Source of the DNA: Vagococcus xieshaowenii | GTDB taxonomy: Bacteria > Bacillota > Bacilli > Lactobacillales > Vagococcaceae | NCBI RefSeq assembly: GCF_004792515.1 | Contig: NZ_CP038865.1 | Span: forward strand, 1,434,501-1,498,500 | DNA: 64,000 nucleotides | Direction: 5' to 3' | Shown: positions 55,704 to 64,000 of the stretch, one piece after another | How the letters are laid out: every line of letters begins with the position of its first letter | How positions within the stretch are numbered: position 1 is the first letter of the stretch | The notes under the pieces: model-generated | Told to the model about the DNA's origin: nothing | The model's database searches: none | The model's input: the letters and a program-made list of their open reading frames with translations, nothing else | Position numbers and translations under genes: made by a program

Positions 55704-56380
55704 CAGTTAACTAACATGATTAATTCATCTAACTGTTGGATATGATAGGTTGGTTGAATTTTTTTTCCTACTTTTTCATTAGAATACCAACATGTATCAA
55801 TCCCCACTTGATTACCACCCAATATATCAGCTGACAAGCTATCTCCTATCATTAAGATATCTTGTAAGTCTTTCTCCTCAATTGAGCCTAAAACGTGTTT
55901 AAAGAACAACGGTGATGGTTTTTGATAGCCAATTTCTTCTGAGATAAAGATCTCATTAAAATACGCTTCTAAACCAGCTTTTTGGATTCGTTTTTTTTGT
56001 GTAACAGCCACCCCATTCGTTACTACATACAATTGTTTTTCTTTTTTTAGTTGATCTAATACTTTTTTGGCATTAGGCATAAAAAAAATCTCTTCTGTTA
56101 AAAAAGAACGAAACATTTGGTCCATCGCTTTACCATCAACTTCTAAATCTAATTGTTGGAACAATTCAACAAAACGCTGAGATAATACGTAGTCACGTTC
56201 CACTTTTCCTTGCTCCAAAGCTAACCACAATGCTTTATTTTTGTTATGATACATAGTAAATAATTCTTGCTGCCATTCAATAGCATGTTGTTCTAATACT
56301 TTACGTAAAGCATATTGTTCGGCTTGATCAAAACTCAAAATGGTATTATCTAAATCCAATAGTAAGGTTGAATAACTCAT
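55703..56380 (-). CDS. yjjG: YjjG-family noncanonical pyrimidine nucleotidase
   Basis: This 225-residue HAD phosphatase has motif I LLDLDNTILSFD, motif II VVTNGVAVTQKKR, Lys in GYQKPSPLFF and motif IV LMIGDSLSADI. YjjG removes phosphate from noncanonical pyrimidine nucleotides (such as 5-fluoro-dUMP) and dUMP/dTMP. Placing it beside nrd is suggestive for nucleotide pools. It follows mecA on the minus strand after a terminator. Confidence 0.85.
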   Translation of the reverse strand: MSYSTLLLDLDNTILSFDQAEQYALRKVLEQHAIEWQQELFTMYHNKNKALWLALEQGKVERDYVLSQRFVELFQQLDLEVDGKAMDQMFRSFLTEEIFFMPNAKKVLDQLKKEKQLYVVTNGVAVTQKKRIQKAGLEAYFNEIFISEEIGYQKPSPLFFKHVLGSIEEKDLQDILMIGDSLSADILGGNQVGIDTCWYSNEKVGKKIQPTYHIQQLDELIMLVN

Positions 56381-56395
56381 TTGCTCCTCATTTCT

Positions 56396-56421
56396 AAAAA
56401 AGCCGCCCAGTAATGGACGAC
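56396..56421 (-). terminator. Terminator after mecA
   Basis: GTCGTCC and GGGCGGC (with G-U pairs) around a short loop, then TTTTTT on the minus strand. Confidence 0.7.
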
Positions 56422-56429
56422 TGTTGTGT

Positions 56430-57095
56430 TTATTTAAAATAATGTTTCACTTGTTCTAATGCGTCATCTTTCATAATTAATTGACCATATTCTTTAAGTA
56501 ATTCAGGTGATTTTGGGCTAATATGACCAAATTCTAATATACAAGCAATGTCATTTTTAATCGCTCTATCTGATTTTAATTTTGTTAAAAATTTCATTGA
56601 TAAATAATAACGATGATTCAACACATACAAATCTGTCAAATTATCTTCAAAATGATATGTGTCTACCATTCTAATTAAATCTTCAAATGATAAAAATTCA
56701 AAAACATAATCTAACACCGCTATATTGCCTATATTTGTATTATCATCATTTTTTGTTTCTTGAGCTGTATTAAACTGCTTTTTAATAAAATCTGCAAAGG
56801 ATGTTTCTTCCTCAAACTCGTCAAGGTCATCAGAATCATCTTCAGGCGCAGACATCATTAAGTTCTTACTTATAAACAGTTCTAAACCATTTCGATTTGG
56901 TAGCACTTGAAAAGTCACCGCATCAGTTTCTTGAAACTGCTCATCTATATCTACTTCTTCTAAAATGCTGTAAAAAAAGTTTTCAATTTCTTTATGATTA
57001 CCTAATAAATCAAGAAAGCTTACCCCTCTAGCTTCAAGGTCTGCATTTTCAATTAATACACGAATGGTGTTTTCATTTATACGTTCCATTTCCAT
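56430..57095 (-). CDS. mecA: Adaptor protein MecA
   Basis: This 221-residue two-domain adaptor has N-terminal MEMERINENTIRVLIE (substrate binding), an acidic linker (SDDLDEFEEETSFAD) and a C-terminal ClpC-binding domain (FEFLSFEDLIRMVDTYH). It brings substrates such as Spx or competence factors to ClpCP. The spx gene lies 163 bases upstream on the same strand, as in related genomes. Confidence 0.95.
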   Translation of the reverse strand: MEMERINENTIRVLIENADLEARGVSFLDLLGNHKEIENFFYSILEEVDIDEQFQETDAVTFQVLPNRNGLELFISKNLMMSAPEDDSDDLDEFEEETSFADFIKKQFNTAQETKNDDNTNIGNIAVLDYVFEFLSFEDLIRMVDTYHFEDNLTDLYVLNHRYYLSMKFLTKLKSDRAIKNDIACILEFGHISPKSPELLKEYGQLIMKDDALEQVKHYFK

Positions 57096-57258
57096 AGGTC
57101 GACACCTCTTTTCTGTATCCTAATTACATTATACTATACTATTTATACTATTATCCACAATTCTAACCATAAAATCAAGAAAAACACAGAATGGGGCAAT
57201 GACAGTAATAGTCACTCCCCCTAAAAAATTTATGATAATAGTTTTTCTTTTAAATATT

Positions 57259-57657
57259 TTATAAGCCAGCCATTAATTGAGCATGTCTTAATTCTAACGC
57301 TCTGACTTCTCTTGGAAGGAATCGTCTGATTTCATCTTCATTAAATCCAACTTGAAGACGCTTTTCATCAATCATAATAGGTCTTCTTAATAAACCTGGA
57401 TTTTCTTGAACTAATTTTAGAAGTTCATCTAAAGGTAAATCATCTAAATCCATTTCTAATTTCTGAAATACTTTCGATCTGGTAGAGATAATTTCCTCTG
57501 TTCCATCTTCTGTCAACTTCAATATTGATTTCAATTCCGTAATATTTAACGGATCTGAAAATATATTTCGTTCTTTGAAAGGAATTTCATGCTCAACTAA
57601 CCAAGCACGAGCCTTACGACATGAGGTACAACTAGGAGATGTGTATAATATCAGCAT
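57259..57657 (-). CDS. spxA: Spx-family redox-stress regulator
   Basis: This 132-residue ArsC-like protein has the CTSC redox switch (Cys10-Cys13 in [14 protein letters not shown]) and [20 protein letters not shown], typical of Spx. It binds the RNA polymerase alpha subunit and activates thiol-stress genes. It is degraded through ClpP, helped by adaptors. The ATG is preceded by GGGG 9-12 bases upstream, a modest site. It is upstream of mecA. Confidence 0.95.
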   Translation of the reverse strand: MLILYTSPSCTSCRKARAWLVEHEIPFKERNIFSDPLNITELKSILKLTEDGTEEIISTRSKVFQKLEMDLDDLPLDELLKLVQENPGLLRRPIMIDEKRLQVGFNEDEIRRFLPREVRALELRHAQLMAGL

Positions 57658-57861
57658 TAAAAATCAACCCCTTTTTCAAAACTTTACCAACAACAAAACT
57701 TTTATATACACTTTATTATAACGTAAAAAGTTGATGATTACTAGCGTTTTATTAAGATACAATTATAATAATATGACAAAAAATTAAACGTCCTTTATAT
57801 TTAATATCTTTTTGTGGTTCTTTATTCAAACACTATGGTATTTTTTTTTCTGTTTTTAGAG

Positions 57862-57867
57862 TATAAT
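57862..57867 (+). promoter_or_regulatory. -10 box of trpS
   Basis: TATAAT 34 bases before the ATG gives a leader of about 27 bases. This is too short for a T-box, and none is seen in 57658-57900. No clear -35 box. Confidence 0.5.
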
Positions 57868-57885
57868 CATAAAAGAATGAGTTGA

Positions 57886-58911
<1,026 letters not shown>

Positions 58912-58915
58912 TAGT

Positions 58916-58951
58916 AAAGGGAGCAGAAGATTAATCTTCTGCTCCCTTTAT
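58916..58951. terminator. Bidirectional terminator between trpS and the repeat-protein gene
   Basis: AAAGGGAGCAGAAGA pairs with TCTTCTGCTCCCTTT around TTAA, T-rich on both strands. Confidence 0.9.
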
Positions 58952-58956
58952 CTTTT

Positions 58957-61188
58957 TTATTTGATGATATCTTGTTGAATTACCCAGTAATCTAAACCTT
59001 TAAGTTTATAGGCAATGTTTGAATCATCGATATTAATAATATGAATATCTTCTACTTCATATTCTTTTCCTTTAACATCTGCTGGAATTTCGTTACGTTC
59101 TTCGTAATGTGTTGCATGTTCTGCTACTTTAACTGTTTGACCAATTGCAAATGTTGCTTCTTTTAATTTATCATTTATTGCATCTTTAGCAAATAAGTTA
59201 TGCTCGCTAATCCATTGACGTGCTTCTTCAAGATAATATGCTCTTGTTGAATCGCCATCCACTACTTCTTTAACACCCGCTATGGTAAAGTCTTTACCTA
59301 ACTCAACTTTAGGAATAGTTAAACCATCTGTAAATTTAGTTGCAAAATCTTGTAACTTAACTTTTGCTCCTTTAGCAACTGCTGGGAATTTAGATGCAAT
59401 ACTAATTGGGTCCACATCTACTGTTGGTAGTTCTGGGAACAAATCTTTTTCACTGATCCATTGTTTTAATTCTGTTAAATAGTATGAACGTTTAGCATCG
59501 CCATCTTCTTTTTCTTCTACTTTTTCAACTGTGTATTCTTTTGTTAAATCAATATCACCTAAATCTGTACCATCTGCAAATTTTGTTGCAAAGTCTTGAA
59601 TTTTTACTTTTCCACCTAATTCAATTGATGGGAATACTGAGGTGATCTTAGCTGGATCTAATAATGAATTTACTGCTACTTCGCTATCTTCTGAACTCTC
59701 TTCAACCACAACTTTTTTACTTGTACTTTCTTCCGCTACTATTGTTTCACTTGTTGAAGCATCCGTATTGATGGCTACTTCATCATCTTTAGGACTAAAT
59801 AACCCTAATAATCCTCCTAATAATCCTAATGCTCCTAAACCTAATAACCAAGGTAACCAACTACCCCATAAAGATTTTTTAGGTTTTTCTTCAGCTGTTA
59901 AACGGACAATATCAGGTTTCTCATCCTTAATATCTGTTTTCAATCCTACTTTTTCAACTTTAGGTTCTACCTTAATGTCTTTCTTCACATCACGGTCGAC
60001 TAAACCTACTTTGGGTAACCCAAGAGATAAAGCTGGCAGTAATTTTGCCCAGTCAAAGTTTAAGTTTGGTGTTAATTTAAATTTGTTGATTAATCCTCTA
60101 ATATCTTTAGCATAGCTGCCAAAATCTTTTTCATGACGGTCAACTAACAATGAAGCTTCATTATATTTTTTATCTTTCAATAAGCCAGCTAGTTTATTGG
60201 CTAAATCTGGTTTTCCAATGTTTGTAAATAAATTTTTGACTGTATCAAAATCAAGGTTAATATCAGTTGCTGCGCTAACTGCATCTCCCACTTTATCCAT
60301 TGTAGATTTAATTCCTAGTGTTGGAATTAATTTATTCCATTCTAAATCAACATTTGGTGTTAATTTCACTTTATTAATGAAGGCTTTTACATCGTTTGAA
60401 TAATCGCCAAAATCTTTTGAATGTCTGTCAACTAACAATGTTGCTTCATTATATTTTTTATCTTTTAGCAAACTAGCTAGTTTATTGACTAAGTCTGGTT
60501 TTCCAATATTTATAAATAAATTTTTCACTTTATCCATGTCAAAATCAAGCCGTGACGTGTTATCGGTTAATTTGTCAACTACTTTATCCACAGCCTTATC
60601 TGTCACTGAAAACGCATCGGAAACTGTATCTGTAACTTTATTCAATGTTGTTTTCAAACCAAATGCAGGAACATCCTTATTTTCTTTGCCAAATGCTAAC
60701 CAACCTTTGATATCATCATAAAAATCACCTAGTTTTTCCTTATAACCATCTACTAAAATATTAGCTTCAGCAAAACGATTCGTTGAAACTAACTTTTGAA
60801 TATCTTCTAGTATGCCATGATCATTTTCAGGTAACACTAATTTTAACGCTTGATTACGAGCAAAAGATAATAAGTCCTTCATTTCATAATAATAATCACC
60901 TAATAAGTTTTTGCTAGTGTCTACTAACGAGTTAGCTTTTTTGAAATCATTTGTCGAAATTAATCCTAAAACATCTTTAAATAATGAATTACCTTCTAAC
61001 TTACTATCTTGACTAATTCTCATCATACGGTTAGTGATGAACCATTGAATCATCTCTTCAAATTTGTCTCCTAAGTACTCTTTACGACTTTCTAAATACG
61101 TCATTGCTTTTGCATAATCTTTGTCATTAAATAATTGTTGAAAACGTGTAATAACCTTTTCTTGAATTAATTTTTTATCATCTACCAT
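58957..61188 (-). CDS. Novel membrane protein: cytoplasmic helical repeats plus extracellular SH3b-like repeats
   Basis: The protein has 743 residues and no recognised family. Five units of about 37 residues (15-50, 73-109, 129-165, 235-272, 331-369) share an Ala-rich helix with LVD and then LGDxY/FGDY. The last two sit in larger near-identical units (215-295, 312-390: NIGKPDL, DKKYNEA). One membrane helix lies at 443-464 after KPKKSLWGSW, so the repeats should be inside. Three units of about 70-75 residues follow (513-584, 593-665, 672-742; VKxQDFATKF, YYLxE, QWISE), SH3b-like and outside. GGGGAG precedes the ATG. It follows the 67-residue gene. Confidence 0.75.
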   Translation of the reverse strand: MVDDKKLIQEKVITRFQQLFNDKDYAKAMTYLESRKEYLGDKFEEMIQWFITNRMMRISQDSKLEGNSLFKDVLGLISTNDFKKANSLVDTSKNLLGDYYYEMKDLLSFARNQALKLVLPENDHGILEDIQKLVSTNRFAEANILVDGYKEKLGDFYDDIKGWLAFGKENKDVPAFGLKTTLNKVTDTVSDAFSVTDKAVDKVVDKLTDNTSRLDFDMDKVKNLFINIGKPDLVNKLASLLKDKKYNEATLLVDRHSKDFGDYSNDVKAFINKVKLTPNVDLEWNKLIPTLGIKSTMDKVGDAVSAATDINLDFDTVKNLFTNIGKPDLANKLAGLLKDKKYNEASLLVDRHEKDFGSYAKDIRGLINKFKLTPNLNFDWAKLLPALSLGLPKVGLVDRDVKKDIKVEPKVEKVGLKTDIKDEKPDIVRLTAEEKPKKSLWGSWLPWLLGLGALGLLGGLLGLFSPKDDEVAINTDASTSETIVAEESTSKKVVVEESSEDSEVAVNSLLDPAKITSVFPSIELGGKVKIQDFATKFADGTDLGDIDLTKEYTVEKVEEKEDGDAKRSYYLTELKQWISEKDLFPELPTVDVDPISIASKFPAVAKGAKVKLQDFATKFTDGLTIPKVELGKDFTIAGVKEVVDGDSTRAYYLEEARQWISEHNLFAKDAINDKLKEATFAIGQTVKVAEHATHYEERNEIPADVKGKEYEVEDIHIINIDDSNIAYKLKGLDYWVIQQDIIK

Positions 61189-61272
61189 GTTTTTCTCCCC
61201 TAACTAATAGTTTTCTCCAAAAAACAAAACGTTTAAAACTCCTATATACTGTTATCTATGAGTAGTTCTTTC

Positions 61273-61476
61273 TTATTCTATGATTTCGTCATCAAGAGAA
61301 ACGGTCGTATTTGATCCTATATTGCTTAACCAGTTGATAACTTCTTCATACTGATCACCTAATAGCTCTTGATTTGCTTCCGCATAACTAATAGCTCCAG
61401 ATAAATCATCGTTATCTAAGAAGTTCTTTAACGCAAGTGCCACATCTTCGGTTAAATAAATTTCTTTTTCTCCCAT
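61273..61476 (-). CDS. Single-repeat small protein paired with the large repeat protein
   Basis: The protein has 67 residues and is acidic and soluble. Residues 14-50 are one copy of the helical unit of the downstream protein (SYAEANQELLGDQYEEVINW compares with TYLESRKEYLGDKFEEMIQW in its first unit). It ends with a short acidic tail (SLDDEIIE). GGAGG precedes the ATG. No terminator is seen in the 84 bases before the large gene, so they form an operon. It may cap, seed or regulate the repeat stack; this is inference. Confidence 0.75.
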   Translation of the reverse strand: MGEKEIYLTEDVALALKNFLDNDDLSGAISYAEANQELLGDQYEEVINWLSNIGSNTTVSLDDEIIE

Positions 61477-61618
61477 ACTGTCTCCTCCAAAAAAATTATT
61501 AAACTACTTGTTATTTAAATCTTATCACCTTCTTTAAAAAATAATAAACATTTAAACTTATTATTAATATTTGTATATTAAATCGCATACATATTACTTT
61601 TTTTATATTTTTACGCAG

Positions 61619-61648
61619 AAAAAAAGAGCAGAAAAAATTCTGCTCCTT
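61619..61648 (-). terminator. Terminator of lplA
   Basis: GAGCAGAA and TTCTGCTC arms with a TTTTTTT tail on the minus strand, past the lplA stop codon. Confidence 0.8.
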
Positions 61649-61678
61649 CTTCAAATGGAAATATAAAGTTATTTTATT

Positions 61679-62683
61679 TTAATAAAGTAACCCTAGTAAA
61701 TCTTGTGCTGAAATATTTCCAAAATATTTTTGGATGTCTATTCTACTTACTACTTCTTGTAAATCTTCTTTTGTATAACGTGTTCCTACAAGCATTTGTT
61801 CAACATCTGCAATTTCTCCTAGTCCAAAGAAATCACCAAAGATTTTAGCCTCTTGAATTTTACCTTCTGCAACATTCAAGCGTACTTCTACTGAACCAAT
61901 TGGGAAACGCTCACGACGAACTTTATCAAATTCAGGTGATTTACCAAAATTCCAATCCCAATTGCGATAATATTTATCAGAAATTTCATTAATTCTAGCC
62001 CAGTCCTCATCTGTTAATTCATAAGTTTGAACTTGATCGATTGAATCGACGTTAAAAATACGTAATAAAATATCATCTCGGAAATCTTTTGTGGAAAGAT
62101 TTTGATACGCATCATCCAAGTACGGCTTAATGTTAGTCACACGTGAACGAATGGACTTAATCCCTTTAGATTCGATTTTATCTTTACGAACTTTTAATGC
62201 ATTTACTACTTCATTCACGTCACTATCTAACATAATTGTACCGTGAGCGAACATACGACCATTTGTCGCATACATTGCGTTACCAGAGAATTTTTTATCG
62301 CCAATTACTAAGTCATTACGACCTTTTAATTCAGCACCTGAGACGCCCATTGAATGTAGAGCTTCAATAATTGGGCTCGTTAATTTTTTGAAGTCACGGA
62401 ATGATTCGCCATCATCTGGCATAATAAAACTGAAATTCAAATTACCAAAATCATGATACACCGCACCACCACCACTTAAGCGGCGCACGACGTGAATATT
62501 ATTTTCTTCCACATAGTCTAAGTTAATTTCCTCAATCGTATTTTGGTTACGACCAATAATGATTGATGGCTCATTGATATAAAATAATAAAATGGGTTCA
62601 TCGACTTTCATCTCTTGTAATAAAAACGTTTCAATTGCTAAGTTAACACGTGGGTCATTGTTTTCATTTGGGACATAAATCAT
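61679..62683 (-). CDS. lplA: Lipoate-protein ligase
   Basis: The enzyme has 334 residues from ATG 62683. Motifs VRRLSGGGAVYHDFGNLNFSF, GRNDLVIGDKKFSGNA (catalytic Lys) and the C-terminal ligase accessory domain (WNFGKSPEF) are of the LplJ type. It attaches free lipoate to E2 and GcvH. AAAGGAG lies 9 bases before that ATG; a further ATG eight codons upstream would contain the ribosome binding site. It follows the MBL gene, as yhfI-lplJ do in B. subtilis. Confidence 0.94.
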   Translation of the reverse strand: MIYVPNENNDPRVNLAIETFLLQEMKVDEPILLFYINEPSIIIGRNQNTIEEINLDYVEENNIHVVRRLSGGGAVYHDFGNLNFSFIMPDDGESFRDFKKLTSPIIEALHSMGVSGAELKGRNDLVIGDKKFSGNAMYATNGRMFAHGTIMLDSDVNEVVNALKVRKDKIESKGIKSIRSRVTNIKPYLDDAYQNLSTKDFRDDILLRIFNVDSIDQVQTYELTDEDWARINEISDKYYRNWDWNFGKSPEFDKVRRERFPIGSVEVRLNVAEGKIQEAKIFGDFFGLGEIADVEQMLVGTRYTKEDLQEVVSRIDIQKYFGNISAQDLLGLLY

Positions 62684-62711
62684 GTGACATTTCTCCTTTA
62701 GTTTCAAATAA

Positions 62712-63449
62712 TTATATAGTTATTGTTAAACCTGTTGTTGCTAAAATAGGTGTTGCTTTATCTTGCGTAATAGCCTGTGCTTCTTCTAATAGCTGATTCA
62801 AGTCAATTCGTTGCTTTAAATGGCTCAGAACAACGGTTGGAATATTGCCTCGTACGGTCATTTCAGCTACTTCTTTCACACTAAAATGAACGGGATGATT
62901 TTCTGTACCACTCAAGAAGTAACTATCTGCTATTAATAAGTCTGTATCTAAAACAAAGTCATCAAAGGCGTCTAGCCAACCTGAGTCTGCTGTGTAGACC
63001 AATGACTTGCCCGTCGACTGTTCAGTAATACGCATGGCAAAACAAGGGACTGGATGTTTCGTTCTTAAGAACTTAATACTAAATGGCCCCACTTCAATCG
63101 TATCTTGCTCATAATAAGCATGTCCTTGACTAACGTTAGTCATCGTTAATGCTGAATAATAAAAGTCATGCTCCGTATGCCCATAAATTGGTAATATTGG
63201 CTGGGCTTCTTCTTGATTTAATTGTCGATAAAATTGTAGGACACCTAAATCTGCTATGTGATCGTGATGATAATGAGATAAAATCACGGCATCTAATGCT
63301 AATGGATCAATATGCTTTCTTAACTGGTTAAATGTGCCACTCCCTGCATCGATTAACAGAGAAAATTCATCTGATGTTAGTAAATAGCTTGAGGTTCCTT
63401 CATCATTCCACGGATAAGCACCCCAATACCCTAAAACGGTTAATTTCAT
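62712..63449 (-). CDS. MBL-fold metal-dependent hydrolase (YhfI-like)
   Basis: This 245-residue metallo-beta-lactamase-fold enzyme has the metal motif HYHHDH (residues ~59-64 in VILSHYHHDHIADL), AGSGTF, and further His in KHPVPCFAMRI and LSHLKQRI. The RNase Z-like layout matches YhfI, whose substrate is not established. It starts 3-5 bases after a GGGGAATAAC-type site. lplA follows 28 bases downstream, so the two may be co-transcribed. Confidence 0.85.
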   Translation of the reverse strand: MKLTVLGYWGAYPWNDEGTSSYLLTSDEFSLLIDAGSGTFNQLRKHIDPLALDAVILSHYHHDHIADLGVLQFYRQLNQEEAQPILPIYGHTEHDFYYSALTMTNVSQGHAYYEQDTIEVGPFSIKFLRTKHPVPCFAMRITEQSTGKSLVYTADSGWLDAFDDFVLDTDLLIADSYFLSGTENHPVHFSVKEVAEMTVRGNIPTVVLSHLKQRIDLNQLLEEAQAITQDKATPILATTGLTITI

Positions 63450-63635
63450 GTTATTCCCCTTTCAATGCTACTCTAATAATTTACACTGATTTTATTTTAA
63501 TAACCAACAAATCGTTCATTATACTTCTAATAATAACTTATTTCAGGTAAAAAAGCCTAATTAATAACCCATTAACATACAATTTTGTATAAAACGATTA
63601 ATCAAAAGTAAACTTATTTTTCTGTTTTTGACAAC

Positions 63636-63662
63636 AAAAAGCCTCCTACAATTAGGAGGCTA
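63636..63662 (-). terminator. Terminator after the M42 peptidase gene
   Basis: AGCCTCCTA and TAGGAGGCT around a CAAT loop, then TTTTT on the minus strand. The stretch 63450-63635 holds no gene; TATAAT near 63520 may be the MBL promoter. Confidence 0.8.
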
Positions 63663-63694
63663 AATTGGCTAGAAAACTTAGGTTTACCATACGT

Positions 63695-64000
63695 TTATTC
63701 GTACGAAGTAATTGAGTCAACCGTTTCTTTATCTAGTCGTTTCACTACTTCTGTGACTAATTTAACCGTATTTAAATAATCATCTTCGTGGATAACTGAA
63801 GTATGAGAATGTAAATAACGTGTTGAAACAGTAATTGCTAATGCTGGCACGCCATCTCGTGTAATATGAGCTGTTCCGGCATCTGTTCCTCCACCAGCCA
63901 CCACTTCTAGTTGATAAGGAATATTTAATTCATCGGCTACATCAATCACGAAATCACGTAGTTTACGATGCGGAATCATCGATGCATCAAAAATCAAAAT
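63695..64000 (-). CDS. M42-family glutamyl aminopeptidase, C-terminal part
   Basis: The visible C-terminal about 102 residues begin ILIFDASMIPHRKLRDF and continue with VAGGGTDAGTAHITRDGVP and STRYLHSHTSVIHEDDYL, where His is a metal ligand. This is the end of a PepA/YsdC-type M42 metallopeptidase. The gene runs past the right edge; an internal TTG is not its start. The product would be a cytoplasmic oligomeric aminopeptidase cutting acidic N-terminal residues. Confidence 0.9.
   Translation of the reverse strand: MLIFDASMIPHRKLRDFVIDVADELNIPYQLEVVAGGGTDAGTAHITRDGVPALAITVSTRYLHSHTSVIHEDDYLNTVKLVTEVVKRLDKETVDSITSYE

Noticed and set aside
57190-57216. Terminator after spxA (GGGGCAATGAC / GTCACTCCCC)
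   Set aside because: The hairpin has unpaired bases and no T-run on the minus strand.
59642-60115. A 157-codon plus-strand frame opposite the repeat-protein gene
   Set aside because: It mirrors the repetitive minus-strand codons (Ser/Asn/Leu-rich), has no ribosome binding site and matches no family.

Overview
The window looks like chromosomal DNA of a low-GC Gram-positive coccus of the Lactobacillales, most like the Enterococcaceae (a Vagococcus- or Enterococcus-type genome). The grounds are AT-rich codon use, strong GGAG ribosome binding sites, T-box leaders, small SRP RNA, RpoE/delta, YabA, MecA/Spx and a pdhABCD operon, plus lactobacillalean families (DUF1149, DUF1934, DUF4811). The species assignment is inference. 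No phage, insertion sequence, CRISPR array, tRNA or rRNA gene was seen.

Region by region. 1-8.7 kb: a single-chain pyruvate:ferredoxin oxidoreductase (nifJ), an NAD(P)-binding protein, SprT-like/Tex, a PrpE-like phosphatase and a DUF1149 protein. 8.9-12.3 kb: a YfcC-type carrier, an unlisted 51-residue membrane protein and isoaspartyl dipeptidase (iadA). 12.3-15.1 kb: a polar amino-acid ABC importer behind two complete tandem T-box riboswitches. 15.1-18 kb: an LmrB-type exporter plus DUF4811 protein, divergent from a MerR/GlnR-like regulator, with a perfect GlnR-type box lying across both -35 elements. 18-23.3 kb: pdhABCD, whose E2 carries two nearly identical lipoyl domains.

23.6-29.4 kb: a tightly packed minus-strand run (ArAE membrane protein, unknown protein, VanY-type carboxypeptidase, glucosaminidase, degenerate PurK-like ATP-grasp protein, GntR regulator, aldo/keto reductase). 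29.5-37 kb: a second ArAE-type protein, a membrane-tethered EndA-type nuclease overlapping a very acidic partner, rpoE, DUF1934, LipL-like transferase, HD dNTPase, HAD phosphatase, glyoxalase and a Nudix/NrtR-like protein. 37-44 kb: the replication/repair block dnaX-ebfC-recR-tmk-darA-holB-ricT-yabA-rsmI. 44.2-47.5 kb: an SPFH/zinc-ribbon/TPM trio on the opposite strand, inserted between dnaX and ffs-tadA. 48.3-51.6 kb: a YhgE/Pip membrane protein under an Rrf2 regulator. 51.8-55.7 kb: nrdHIEF with an NrdR box pair. 55.7-64 kb: yjjG, mecA, spxA, trpS, a two-gene operon of novel repeat proteins, lplA, an MBL hydrolase and the end of an M42 aminopeptidase.

How the genes connect: pyruvate can go to acetyl-CoA by PDH or by NifJ. 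The PDH E2 needs lipoate, and both a LipL-like transferase and an LplA ligase are present. MecA and Spx form a stress-proteolysis pair. The least explained loci, and so the best candidates for undescribed biology, are the helical-repeat protein pair at 58957-61476, the wall-hydrolase/PurK-like cluster at 23663-29363 and the nuclease/acidic-protein pair at 30171-31224. TTG start codons are unusually common.
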